From NCBI GenBank assembly GCA_946886065.1, contig CAMPHU010000072.1, positions 1 through 20,259 on the forward strand: DNA of 20,259 bases. The letters run 5' to 3'. The position numbers and the translations under genes are program-made. This DNA comes from an uncultured Massilia sp. (GTDB lineage Bacteria > Pseudomonadota > Gammaproteobacteria > Burkholderiales > Burkholderiaceae). Below the pieces are notes generated by a model, which was not told the origin of the DNA, did not search any database, and saw nothing but the letters and a program-made list of their open reading frames with translations. This document shows positions 13,447 to 20,259 of the stretch, piece after piece (position 1 is the first letter of the stretch; each line of letters starts with the position of its first letter).

Positions 13447-14471
13447 TACATCGATTCCTTGATCATCCGTCCATGACTGGCCTGGACCGGCCGCGAATTC
13501 AGCGGATACAGCCGCGAGAACAAGGCCATCTGCTGCGGCGACGCCGTCATCGGCTGCTTCATCACCAGCCACAGCACGTCCTCGGTGCAGGGCGGCGTGG
13601 TCAAGGAGCCCATGTAGGTGAAGTATTCGCGCTGCTCCGGCAGGATCTCGTTCACATTCAGCACGATCGACGGCGATACCGTCATCTGCTTCTCCAGCGG
13701 CAGGTTGTTCCACACGGTCTGGATCATCGGGTTGGCCTTGCCGCGCTCGAGCAGCACCGCCAGCACCGCCAGCTTGCCGTCGTAGCTCTTGTGCACCAGG
13801 TGCACCACCATCTCGGTACCCTTGCCGTTGATGCGCTCTTCCGACGGACGGTGGAAGTGGAACTGCTGCAGCTCATAGGTCGTGCTGCCGACCGTGAGGA
13901 AGTTGCCGCCGCCGACGTTGACCTGGATCGTGTGGCCGTTGTCGATCTCGTTGAACGAGCTCGGGTGGTAGTCGAAGGCGATCTGCTCCAGGTCGACCTT
14001 CATGCCGTCGCGCAGGTCGATCGGCGACTGGCGCTTGCCGGTCGAGCACTTGGCCCAGCTCGAATTGATATTGGCCCAGTTGGCCGGGCCGAATTCGCCG
14101 TCGTAGGTCCAGTGGGTGCCGTTCTTCGGCGCGTGTTCCCTGGCGGCGGCCGCGGCGGCGGCCAGGGCTTCCTGCTTGCGCCTGGCGTCCGCGGCCCTGC
14201 GGGAGCGGGCGGCGGCCTGGGCGCGCGCTTCCTGCTTGGCGCGCAGCTCGGCCAGCTTCTCGGCGATGCGGACCGACAGGTCGACCTCGGCCTCTTCCTC
14301 GGACTTCTGGGCGGCCGCGGGCGGCGGCGTCACGGAGGCCTTCAGGTTGGGCTTGATCGACGCCTTGACGAGCTCCGGCTTGGCTGCCTTGTCAGCCTTG
14401 GGAGCGGGATCGTTCGCGCTTGCCGTCGCCGTGACCAGGCTGAGGGCGAACAGTGCGATGAGGTTACGCAT
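13446..14471 (-). CDS. Periplasmic alpha-carbonic anhydrase with N-terminal coiled-coil extension
   Basis: The enzyme interconverts CO2 and bicarbonate. The 341-residue protein has a signal peptide (MRNLIALFALSLVTATASA). A charged extension of about 90 residues follows: a Lys/Pro/Ala stretch, then a helical Glu/Arg/Ala coiled coil at about 57-112. The catalytic domain runs from about 118 (HWTYDGEFGPANW) to the end. Zinc ligands are His205, His207 (QFHFHRPSEE) and His224 (VHLVH). Glu211 and Thr291 (GSLTTPPCTEDVLW) complete the proton-relay pair. Cys142 and Cys295 are placed for the disulfide usual in bacterial alpha enzymes. Catalytic residues look complete; the extension is not usual for the family. 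It is convergent with the YeaD-like gene and downstream of dedA on the same strand, but a hairpin separates it from dedA. The ATG follows a weak GGAA site. Confidence 0.92.
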   Translation of the reverse strand: MRNLIALFALSLVTATASANDPAPKADKAAKPELVKASIKPNLKASVTPPPAAAQKSEEEAEVDLSVRIAEKLAELRAKQEARAQAAARSRRAADARRKQEALAAAAAAAREHAPKNGTHWTYDGEFGPANWANINSSWAKCSTGKRQSPIDLRDGMKVDLEQIAFDYHPSSFNEIDNGHTIQVNVGGGNFLTVGSTTYELQQFHFHRPSEERINGKGTEMVVHLVHKSYDGKLAVLAVLLERGKANPMIQTVWNNLPLEKQMTVSPSIVLNVNEILPEQREYFTYMGSLTTPPCTEDVLWLVMKQPMTASPQQMALFSRLYPLNSRPVQASHGRMIKESM

Positions 14472-14547
14472 GAGGTTCCAGATGAGTGGGCTTACCCCAT
14501 GCTTATCGGCTCGGGAGCGGCAAAACTTGAGTGCGCTGAAGCAACAA

Positions 14548-14566
14548 GGCCGCAGAATCTGCGGCC
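14548..14566 (-). terminator. Hairpin terminator after dedA
   Basis: A perfect 7-bp stem, GGCCGCA / TGCGGCC with a 5-nt loop, lies 17 bp beyond the dedA stop on the minus strand. It is followed by TTGTTGCTTC, a broken T-rich tail. It would partly insulate dedA from the carbonic anhydrase gene downstream. Confidence 0.55.
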
Positions 14567-14582
14567 CTGATCAGAGTAACGA

Positions 14583-15227
14583 TCAGCGGCTGAGCATGCG
14601 CCGGCTGAACTTCACCAGCCCGCCGATCGCGAGCGGCACGATGGCGGCGCTCACGCCCACCAGCACGATTTCGGTCAGGTGGTCGCGGATGATTGGAATG
14701 TTGCCAAAGAAGTAGCCGCCGGTCACCAGGCTGGCGACCCACAGCAGCGCGCCGGCGATGTTGTAGACCTGGAAGCGCGCGCTTGTCATATCGGACACAC
14801 CCGCCACGAAGGGCGCGAAGGTGCGGACCACCGGCACGAAGCGGGCCAGGACGATGGTCTTGCCGCCGTGCTTTTCGAAGAACTCGTGGGTGCGGGTCAG
14901 CGCATCCTTGTTGATCCAGCGGTAGTTGTGCGTAAACATGCGGTGGCCGATGGCCTCGCCGATGTAGTAATTCAGGGTGTTGCCCGTCACGGCCGCCAGT
15001 ACCAGCAGCCCCATCAGGAGCGGATAGTTCATCTGGCCGGTGGCGCAGAAGGCGCCGGCGATGAACAGCAGCGTATCCCCCGGGAAGAAGAACAGGACCA
15101 CCAGGCCCGTCTCGCAGAACACGATGGCGAACAGCACCATGTAGACGTAGGTGCCGTACTGGGCAAGCAGGCTGCCCAGCGTCTTATCGACATGCAGGAC
15201 CATGTCGAAGAGTTGCATCAGATCCAT
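14583..15227 (-). CDS. DedA-family membrane protein
   Basis: This 214-residue polytopic inner-membrane protein belongs to the DedA/VTT superfamily. Members are linked to lipid-carrier (undecaprenyl phosphate) or phospholipid flipping and to proton-dependent envelope homeostasis. Hallmarks are the acidic pair in FCETGLVVLFFFPGDTLLF and the conserved arginines in LARFVPVVRTFAPFVAGVS, which correspond to the essential Glu/Asp and Arg positions of E. coli YqjA/YghB. FFEKHGGKTIV precedes the arginine motif, as is typical. The start ATG follows AGGA at 5 bp. It is divergent from the cyclophilin gene, with 178 bp between starts. The exact subfamily is not resolved. Confidence 0.92.
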   Translation of the reverse strand: MDLMQLFDMVLHVDKTLGSLLAQYGTYVYMVLFAIVFCETGLVVLFFFPGDTLLFIAGAFCATGQMNYPLLMGLLVLAAVTGNTLNYYIGEAIGHRMFTHNYRWINKDALTRTHEFFEKHGGKTIVLARFVPVVRTFAPFVAGVSDMTSARFQVYNIAGALLWVASLVTGGYFFGNIPIIRDHLTEIVLVGVSAAIVPLAIGGLVKFSRRMLSR

Positions 15228-15340
15228 AATTTTCCTAGAGGGTAGCTTTACATCATACCATTAGTCGCTCCATGAAAAGGAGGCCCGGCGCCCCGGTTTC
15301 ATGCATGCCCGGACAAGCAGATTGATCTTTTGACAGCATT

Positions 15341-15356
15341 CCGGATTACAATCCGG
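15341..15356. promoter_or_regulatory. Palindrome overlapping a possible -10 in the dedA-cyclophilin gap
   Basis: CCGGAT-TACA-ATCCGG is a perfect 6-bp inverted repeat that contains TACAAT, a good -10 candidate for the plus-strand cyclophilin gene. TTGATC (19 bp spacing) or TTGACA (only 11 bp) lie upstream, so no ideal -35 pairs with it. A repressor bound to the palindrome would cover the -10. It could equally be a leader hairpin. Confidence 0.35.
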
Positions 15357-15405
15357 CGATACCCGACAACAAGGCGGCGCGACCGCAACCAGGAGACCAC
15401 GCATC

Positions 15406-16326
15406 ATGAGCCCGACCACCCTTCGCACCACCATCGGCCTGGCCCTGCTGGCCTCGACCAGCGTGTTGGCAGCGGCGCCCAAGGCGCCGAAGGAGCTGCC
15501 GCCCAAGCCTTCGGTGGCGGACGTGGTCAAGGCGTCCAAGGCCTCGGAATGGCGCCCGCTCGACCCCGAGAACACCATGTACATCGAGCTGCCGGCCGGC
15601 CGCGTGGTCATCGAGCTGGCCCCCGCCTTCGCACCGAATACGGCCGCCAACATCCGCGCCCTGGTGCGCGAGCGCTACTTCGACGGCCTGTGGGTCATGC
15701 GCGCCCAGGACGGCTTCGTGGTGCAGTGGGGCGACCCGGACGAGGAAAACCCGAAGCCCTTCAAGGCGGCCAAGACGGTCAAGGCCGAGTTCACCGTGCC
15801 GATCAAGGGCAGCAGCGGCTTTACCCGCCTGAAGGAGCCGGACGTGTATGCGCCGCAGGTCGGCCACGCGAACGGCTTCCCGGCGGCACGCGACCCGGCC
15901 ACGGGCGAGACCTGGCTGCCGCACTGCTATGGGATGGTGGGCGTGGCGCGCGACAATGGCGCCGACACCGGGAACGGGTCGCAGCTGTACACCGTGATCG
16001 GACATGCGCCGCGCCACCTGGACCGCAACATCACCGTGGTCGGGCGCGTGGTACATGGCATGCCGCTGCTGACCGTCATGCCGCGCGGGACGGCGGCGGC
16101 GGGCTTCTACGAGAAGGCCGAGCAGCGTACGCCGATCGCCAGCGTGCGCATGGCGGCGGATGTGCCGGAGGCGGAACGCAGCAAGATTGAAGTCATGCGT
16201 ACGGATAGCGCGGCCTTCCAGGCGGTCGTGGAGGCGCAGCGCAACCGCGGCGGTCCGTGGACCAAGGTGGCGGCGGGGCATATTGATTTGTGCAATGCGC
16301 CGATTCCGGCGAGGGAGCAGAAATAA
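15406..16326 (+). CDS. Periplasmic cyclophilin-type peptidyl-prolyl isomerase
   Basis: The 306-residue exported protein begins with a signal peptide ([22 protein letters not shown], cleavage near AAAPK). A Pro/Lys-rich spacer follows ([11 protein letters not shown]). The cyclophilin fold starts at about residue 57 ([42 protein letters not shown]), with FVVQWGDPD as the second motif and [10 protein letters not shown] and [29 protein letters not shown] as the later ones. It is longer than E. coli PpiA because of a loop around residues 120-175 and a C-terminal extension that includes a single Cys near the end. It probably speeds proline isomerisation in periplasmic clients. The canonical active-site Arg (FHR) position reads VMR here, which keeps the Arg. 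AGGAG lies 10 bp upstream of the ATG. Confidence 0.88.
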   Translation: MSPTTLRTTIGLALLASTSVLAAAPKAPKELPPKPSVADVVKASKASEWRPLDPENTMYIELPAGRVVIELAPAFAPNTAANIRALVRERYFDGLWVMRAQDGFVVQWGDPDEENPKPFKAAKTVKAEFTVPIKGSSGFTRLKEPDVYAPQVGHANGFPAARDPATGETWLPHCYGMVGVARDNGADTGNGSQLYTVIGHAPRHLDRNITVVGRVVHGMPLLTVMPRGTAAAGFYEKAEQRTPIASVRMAADVPEAERSKIEVMRTDSAAFQAVVEAQRNRGGPWTKVAAGHIDLCNAPIPAREQK

Positions 16327-16352
16327 GCGCTAGTGGTGTGCACATCAACATC

Positions 16353-16442
16353 AACTTGGGTTCCCGCCTTCGCGGGAATGACGGTCTTCGAGTTAGAGGT
16401 GAACTCAACAACGCCATCCCGGCGAAGGCCGGAACCCAAGTT
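16353..16442. repeat. REP/BIME-like palindromic repeat, copy B
   Basis: This 90-bp palindromic unit has perfect 12-bp terminal inverted repeats, AACTTGGGTTCC (16353-16364) and GGAACCCAAGTT (16431-16442). Inside are TTCCCGC-CTTC-GCGGGAA (16361-16378), GAGTT/AACTC with a 7-nt loop (16390-16406), and CCGGC-GAAG-GCCGG (16419-16432). It shares outer arms and half-unit hairpins with copy A at 13342-13440. It fills most of the 192-bp gap between the cyclophilin gene and mutL, and may also terminate the former. Confidence 0.82.
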
Positions 16443-16506
16443 TGCAAGCAGACCACAATCGGCTCCGAATTACCGCCGAGCCTGATCCGCCTCAACCCCG
16501 CCGCGA

Positions 16507-16518
16507 TATAATCCCCGC
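16507..16518 (+). promoter_or_regulatory. Consensus -10 six bases before the mutL start
   Basis: A perfect TATAAT (16507-16512) lies six bases before the mutL ATG, and no Shine-Dalgarno lies between them. Transcription would begin at or next to the A of ATG, which predicts a leaderless or near-leaderless mRNA. The -35 region (around TGATCC, 16483-16488) is poor. Confidence 0.5.
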
Positions 16519-18423
16519 ATGAACGCGCCCGTCCTTACCCACCGTCCCATCCAGCAACTCCCCGACCAGCTGATCTCCCAGATCGCCGCAGGCGAAGTGG
16601 TCGAGCGGCCTTCGGCCGTGGTCAAGGAACTGCTGGAAAACGCGCTCGATGCGGGCTCGACCCAGATCACCGTGCGCCTGGAGGAAGGCGGCGTCAAGCG
16701 CATCGCGATCACCGACAACGGCCGCGGCATCCCGCCCGAGGAATTGCCGCTGGCGCTGTCCCGCCATGCCACCTCGAAGATTGCCTCGCTGACCGACCTC
16801 GAGAACGTGTCCACCCTGGGCTTCCGCGGCGAGGCCCTGGCCTCGATCGCGGCGGTGGCCGCCGTGCGCGTCACCTCGCGCACCGCCGGCTCGCCGCATG
16901 CCTACGAGATCGTCGGCTCGCACCACGGCACGGTGTCCCCTTCGTCCGGCGCCTTCGGCACCACCATCGACGTCCAGGACCTGTATTTCAATACCCCGGC
17001 GCGGCGCAAGTTCCTCAAGTCGGAACAGACCGAATACGCGCACTGCGCCGAAGTCGTGCGCCGCATCGCGCTGGCGCGGCCGGACGTGTCCTTCAGCCTG
17101 ACCCACAACGGCCGCACCATCGATCACTGGAACGTGAGCGAGCCTGCCAAACGCAGCGCCCAGATCCTCGGCGGCGATTTCGCCGAAGCGCGCCTGGCCC
17201 TGGACCAGTCGGCCGGCCCGCTGCGCCTGCACGGCTACGTCGGCCTGCCGACCGCGTCGAAGGCGCGCGCCGACGGCCAGTTCTTCTACGTGAACGGCCG
17301 CTTCGTACGCGACAAGCTGCTGGTGCACGCGGTGCGCGCCGCCTACCAGGACGTGCTGCACGGCGACCGCTTCCCGTCCTATGTGCTGGCGCTCGAACTC
17401 GACCCGGCGCTGGTGGACGTCAACGTGCACCCGTCCAAGATCGAAGTGCGCTTCCGCGACAGCCGCGCCGTGCACCAGTTCGTGTTCCACGCGGTGCAGC
17501 GCACCCTGGCGCAGACCTCGGCCACCGCGCACGGCAGCGCGCCGGCGCCGGTCAGCGCCGCCGAGATCAAGCCGTCCGGCACCCCGGCCTGGCAGCCGCG
17601 CCCGCACGAGCAGACCTCGTTCGGCGCCCAGCTGTCCCCGACCTTCTCGCCTTCCCCCTTCCCGGCCGGCAGCCGCTGGGACGAGCCGCGCGCAGGCGTG
17701 GTGCAAAGCACCGCGGCCTACGGCGCCCTGTTCGCCGCAAACGAATCCTCGCGGCCGGCCACCCCTGAGCCTTCGCCGGCGAACGTGCCGCTGTCGGCCT
17801 CGGACCGCCCGCTGTCGAACGAGGACTTCCCGCTCGGCTTCGCGCTGGCCCAGCTGCACGGCATCTACATCCTGGCCCAGAACACCAAGGGCCTGGTGCT
17901 GGTCGACATGCACGCGGCGCACGAGCGCATTCTCTATGAACAGCTCAAGCACGCGCTGGACGCGCGCCTGGACGGCCAGGAAGAGATGCAGGTCCAGTCG
18001 ATGCTGATCCCGGTCACCTTCTACGCCGACGCCGTCGAAGTGGCGACGGCCCAGGACCACGGGGACACGCTCAAGGCGCTCGGTTTCGACATCGCCGCGC
18101 TCTCGCCCACCACGCTGGCGGTGCGCTCGGTGCCGTCGCTGCTGAAGAACGCCGACGCCCAGACCCTGGCGCGCGACGTGCTGCGCGACGTGCGCGAATT
18201 CGGCGGCTCGCGCGTGCTGGTCGAGCGCCGCAACGAACTGCTGGGCACCCTCGCCTGCCACACGGCGGTGCGCGCCAACCGCATCCTCTCCACGCCGGAG
18301 ATGAACGCGCTGCTGCGCCAGATGGAAAGCACGGAGCGCGCCGACCAGTGCAACCACGGCCGCCCCACCTGGGTCCAGCTCGAAATCTCCGCGCTCGACA
18401 AGCTCTTCCTGCGCGGTCAATGA
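16519..18423 (+). CDS. mutL: DNA mismatch repair protein MutL (endonuclease type)
   Basis: MutL couples mismatch recognition by MutS to strand removal. The 634-residue protein has the GHKL ATPase head (residues about 10-340): [46 protein letters not shown] and [15 protein letters not shown] Pro/Ala/Ser-rich linker of about 110 residues follows, then the C-terminal dimerisation domain. That domain carries the metal-dependent endonuclease motif [12 protein letters not shown] (463-474), fitting the DQHA(X)2E(X)4E consensus, with [10 protein letters not shown] and CNHGRP (Cys611) as further metal-site elements. It is therefore expected to nick DNA itself, unlike E. coli MutL, consistent with organisms lacking MutH. 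The ATG is preceded by TATAAT rather than a ribosome site. It overlaps miaA by 4 bp. Confidence 0.97.
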   Translation: MNAPVLTHRPIQQLPDQLISQIAAGEVVERPSAVVKELLENALDAGSTQITVRLEEGGVKRIAITDNGRGIPPEELPLALSRHATSKIASLTDLENVSTLGFRGEALASIAAVAAVRVTSRTAGSPHAYEIVGSHHGTVSPSSGAFGTTIDVQDLYFNTPARRKFLKSEQTEYAHCAEVVRRIALARPDVSFSLTHNGRTIDHWNVSEPAKRSAQILGGDFAEARLALDQSAGPLRLHGYVGLPTASKARADGQFFYVNGRFVRDKLLVHAVRAAYQDVLHGDRFPSYVLALELDPALVDVNVHPSKIEVRFRDSRAVHQFVFHAVQRTLAQTSATAHGSAPAPVSAAEIKPSGTPAWQPRPHEQTSFGAQLSPTFSPSPFPAGSRWDEPRAGVVQSTAAYGALFAANESSRPATPEPSPANVPLSASDRPLSNEDFPLGFALAQLHGIYILAQNTKGLVLVDMHAAHERILYEQLKHALDARLDGQEEMQVQSMLIPVTFYADAVEVATAQDHGDTLKALGFDIAALSPTTLAVRSVPSLLKNADAQTLARDVLRDVREFGGSRVLVERRNELLGTLACHTAVRANRILSTPEMNALLRQMESTERADQCNHGRPTWVQLEISALDKLFLRGQ

Positions 18424-19376
18424 TGGCGACAATGAAGAAACCGATGGCGGTGGCCATCATGGGCCCGACCGCGTCCGGCAAGACCGCGGCGGCGCTGGCG
18501 ATCGCGCGCGAACATCCGGTGGAGATCATTTCGGTCGACTCGGCCCTGATCTACCGCGAGATGGACATCGGCACCGCCAAGCCGACAGCGGAAGAGCTGG
18601 CCAGCGTGCCCCACCACCTGATCGACATCCTCGACCCGCTCGACGCGTATTCGGTGGCGCAGTTCAGCGCCGACACCATCCGCCTGGCGGGCGAGATCCA
18701 GGCGCGCGGCAAGCTGCCGCTGCTGGTGGGGGGCACGATGATGTACTTCAAGGGCCTGGTCGACGGCCTGGACGACTTGCCCACCGCCGACCCGCAAGTG
18801 CGCGCCGCGATCGCGGAAGAAGCCGCGCGCATCGGCTGGCCCGGCATGCACGCCAAGCTGCGCACGCTGGACCCGGTCACGGCCGACCGCCTGGCCCCGA
18901 ACGACGCCCAGCGCATCAACCGCGCGCTGGAAATCATCGAACTGAGCGGCAAGCCGATGTCGGAGCTGCTGGCGCGCCGCGCCAAGCCCGAACTGCCTTT
19001 CGAGCTGCTGTCCTTCGCCCTGGAGCCGTCGGACCGCAGTGTCCTGCATCGGCGCATCGCGCTGCGCTTCGACCAGATGCTGGGAACGAGCGACGACGCG
19101 GGCCTGGTGGCGGAAGTGCAGCGCCTGCGCGCGCGCGGCGACCTGGATCCCTCCCTGCCTTCGATGCGCTGTGTCGGCTACCGCCAGGCCTGGGAATACC
19201 TCGACGGCCGCATCGACCGCGCCGGCTTGCGCGAAACGGGCATCGTGGCCACGCGCCAGCTGGCCAAGCGCCAGCTCACCTGGCTGCGCGCGATGCCGGA
19301 GCGGATCGTGCTCGACTGCCTGGGCCCGGACCCGGCGCCGGCCATGTTGGCCCACTTGTCGAACTTGCACAATTGA
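18420..19376 (+). CDS. miaA: tRNA dimethylallyltransferase MiaA
   Basis: MiaA adds the dimethylallyl group to A37 of tRNAs reading UNN codons, the first step to ms2i6A. The 318-residue protein has the P-loop GPTASGKT (15-22), [62 protein letters not shown] and [16 protein letters not shown], all family signatures. The start is the ATG at 18420 in ATGATGGCG, where ATGA overlaps the mutL stop. In-frame ATGs at 18423 and 18432 are possible too. No separate ribosome site is seen, so translation depends on mutL. mutL-miaA is a conserved proteobacterial order. Confidence 0.96.
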   Translation: MMATMKKPMAVAIMGPTASGKTAAALAIAREHPVEIISVDSALIYREMDIGTAKPTAEELASVPHHLIDILDPLDAYSVAQFSADTIRLAGEIQARGKLPLLVGGTMMYFKGLVDGLDDLPTADPQVRAAIAEEAARIGWPGMHAKLRTLDPVTADRLAPNDAQRINRALEIIELSGKPMSELLARRAKPELPFELLSFALEPSDRSVLHRRIALRFDQMLGTSDDAGLVAEVQRLRARGDLDPSLPSMRCVGYRQAWEYLDGRIDRAGLRETGIVATRQLAKRQLTWLRAMPERIVLDCLGPDPAPAMLAHLSNLHN

Positions 19377-19393
19377 CATTGGCGGAGTGTGCA

Positions 19394-19422
19394 TCGCGTC
19401 GGATCCACGCGACAGGTTTTTT
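19394..19422 (+). terminator. Possible intrinsic terminator after miaA
   Basis: A 6-bp stem TCGCGT / ACGCGA with loop CGGATCC is followed, after CAGG, by six T. The four-base offset before the T-run makes it less than ideal. It lies 17 bp past the miaA stop, in the 133-bp gap before rlpA, the rest of which is unusually A+T-rich (19417-19465) and may hold the rlpA promoter. Confidence 0.45.
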
Positions 19423-19509
19423 CCAAATGTAAATTTCCTGTGGTAATGTGCATCAGTCCGTTAGCATTCCCGCTGACCAGCAATATGGTGGCACGCCACC
19501 GCCTCCCGC

Positions 19510-20079
19510 ATGACGACTTCATTCTTCCGCTTTGGCTTCATCGCCGCGGCTGCAGCGCTGCTCGCAGCCTGTTCCAGCACCCCGACCGTCGCACCGTCGA
19601 AAACCATCCCGGGCGCCGTGCCGTCCAAGTATTACCTGAACGATGGTCCCATGAAAGGCATTACCCAGGAGATGGTCGACGCCCTCCCCGAGCCGGTGCC
19701 GAAACGCGAGCCCCTGAACAAGTGGGCCAAGCGGCCCTATGAAGTACTTGGCAAGAAATTCACGCCGATGACCGAACTGGCGCCCTTCAAGCAGCGCGGA
19801 AAGGGTTCCTGGTACGGCACGCGCTACCACGGCAAGAAGGGCTCGATCGGCGAGCCCTACGACATGCTGCAGCTGACTGCGGCGCATCCCACCCTGCCGC
19901 TGCCCTCCTACGCCCGCGTCACCAATCTCGAGAACGGCAAGAGCGTGGTGGTGCGCCTGAACGACCGCGGTCCCTTCCTGCATGACCGCATCATCGACCT
20001 GTCCTACGCGGCTGCAATGCGGCTCGGCTATGCCGGCAAGGGCAGCGCGGACCTGGAAGTCGAGCTCCTGCTTCCCTGA
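19510..20079 (+). CDS. rlpA: RlpA-like septal lytic lipoprotein
   Basis: This 189-residue outer-membrane lipoprotein has a hydrophobic signal ending in the lipobox LLAAC (lipidated Cys21) and a spacer of about 75 residues. A double-psi beta-barrel domain (about 96-188) reads GKGSWYGTRYHGKKGSIGEPYDM, then LTAAHPTLPLPSYARVTNLENGKSVVVRLNDRGPF and RIIDLSYAAAMRLGY. Glu115 and Asp152 occupy the catalytic positions known from Pseudomonas RlpA, a lytic transglycosylase acting on denuded glycan at the septum. There is no C-terminal SPOR domain, so septal targeting would need another cue, such as denuded glycan made by an amidase like the AmiC encoded here. The ATG at 19510 has no clear ribosome site. 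Confidence 0.9.
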   Translation: MTTSFFRFGFIAAAAALLAACSSTPTVAPSKTIPGAVPSKYYLNDGPMKGITQEMVDALPEPVPKREPLNKWAKRPYEVLGKKFTPMTELAPFKQRGKGSWYGTRYHGKKGSIGEPYDMLQLTAAHPTLPLPSYARVTNLENGKSVVVRLNDRGPFLHDRIIDLSYAAAMRLGYAGKGSADLEVELLLP

Positions 20080-20100
20080 ATTTCGGGTATGCTGGGTCCC

Positions 20101-20124
20101 TCGCGCCTGATGCGACGCTTTTTT
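20101..20124 (+). terminator. Weak terminator candidate after rlpA
   Basis: A short stem, TCGC / GCGA with a 7-nt loop, is followed by CGC and six T (20119-20124), shortly after the rlpA stop. The stem is only 4 bp, so support is slight. Confidence 0.3.
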
Positions 20125-20147
20125 GCACCACGGCACAAGATCCAACC

Positions 20148-20176
20148 TTGACAGGGAACGAGGCAGCCGCGATAAT
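20148..20176 (+). promoter_or_regulatory. Near-consensus sigma70 promoter for the tRNA-Met gene
   Basis: A perfect TTGACA (20148-20153) and GATAAT (20171-20176) are 17 bp apart, the best promoter in the window. The predicted start is about 6 bp before the mature tRNA 5' end. Stable-RNA promoters are typically this strong. Confidence 0.82.
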
Positions 20177-20188
20177 GCCTGCCGTTGC

Positions 20189-20259
20189 GGTGATATAGCT
20201 CAGTTGGTTAGAGCACAGCACTCATAATGCTGGGGTCGGTGGTTCAAGTCCACCTATCA
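20189..20259 (+). tRNA. tRNA-Met (CAU), elongator; 3' end beyond window
   Basis: The cloverleaf is readable. The acceptor is GGTGATA, the D arm GCTC...GAGC, and the anticodon arm CAGCA-CTCATAA-TGCTG with anticodon CAT. A 5-nt variable loop GGGTC follows, then the T arm GGTGG-TTCAAGT-CCACC. The window ends within the 3' acceptor strand after TATCA, leaving the last pairing bases and CCA outside. The body resembles elongator tRNA-Met (CACTCATAATG loop and GGGTC variable region) and lacks initiator features such as three G-C pairs in the anticodon stem. A tRNA-Ile2 with lysidine at C34 would also show CAT but has a different acceptor. Confidence 0.93.

Noticed and set aside
15330..15352. TTGACA/TACAAT as a promoter for the cyclophilin gene
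   Set aside because: Only 11 bp separate the hexamers, too short for sigma70. The TACAAT may still serve with another -35.
13342..16442. CRISPR array or IS element at the paired repeats
   Set aside because: The repeats are palindromic, only two composite copies lie 3 kb apart, there are no regular spacers, no cas genes and no transposase in the window.
16492..18432. A very long open frame antisense to mutL (646 codons)
   Set aside because: High G+C leaves antisense frames open. The predicted protein is His/Arg/Gln/Gly-biased with no motif, while the plus strand encodes full MutL.
20189..20259. tRNA-Ile2 (lysidine CAU) or initiator tRNA instead of elongator tRNA-Met
   Set aside because: The anticodon stem CAGCA/TGCTG lacks the initiator G-C triplet, and the anticodon-variable region matches elongator Met rather than Ile2.

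Overview
This window is G+C-rich chromosomal DNA of a betaproteobacterium, most like Massilia/Oxalobacteraceae (Burkholderiales). That placement is inferred from gene content and order: plsY-ybaK, xerD-ogt, queG divergent from tsaE-amiC, mutL-miaA, and a DctP/DctSR dicarboxylate system. Third codon positions are strongly G/C throughout the genes. No plasmid, prophage, IS element, CRISPR array or defence island is visible. Most genes are recognisable core or housekeeping genes; the unusual material lies between them.

Layout. Positions 1-1920 (minus strand) hold ybaK, plsY and a FrnE-type DsbA-family oxidoreductase cut by the window edge. A 39-bp gap separates ybaK from a divergent exo/endonuclease/phosphatase-family gene (1960-2934). 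A small charged protein gene (3188-3370), xerD and ogt follow, all on the minus strand. From about 4847 to 5239 there is no convincing gene. Instead there is a relatively A+T-rich, hairpin-rich stretch ending in a clear intrinsic terminator that points leftward, and this is the best candidate for something undescribed. Next comes an orphan dctP (minus) divergent from the two-component pair dctS-dctR (plus).

Positions 9111-9491 hold a conserved-looking small protein that ends one base from queG, which is read the other way. tsaE, amiC and a YeaD-like sugar-phosphate epimerase form a tight plus-strand operon. Then come an alpha-carbonic anhydrase with a coiled-coil extension (minus), a DedA membrane protein (minus) and a periplasmic cyclophilin (plus). 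Two copies of the same roughly 90-100 bp palindromic repeat bracket this three-gene block. mutL and miaA overlap by four bases, followed by an RlpA-like lipoprotein and an elongator tRNA-Met that runs off the right edge behind a near-consensus promoter.

Functional themes are envelope and periplasm work (PlsY, DsbA family, AmiC, RlpA, DedA, cyclophilin, carbonic anhydrase), DNA maintenance (XerD, Ogt, MutL), tRNA quality and modification (YbaK, QueG, TsaE, MiaA) and dicarboxylate sensing (DctP/DctS/DctR). All assignments come from reading the sequence; no database search was run.
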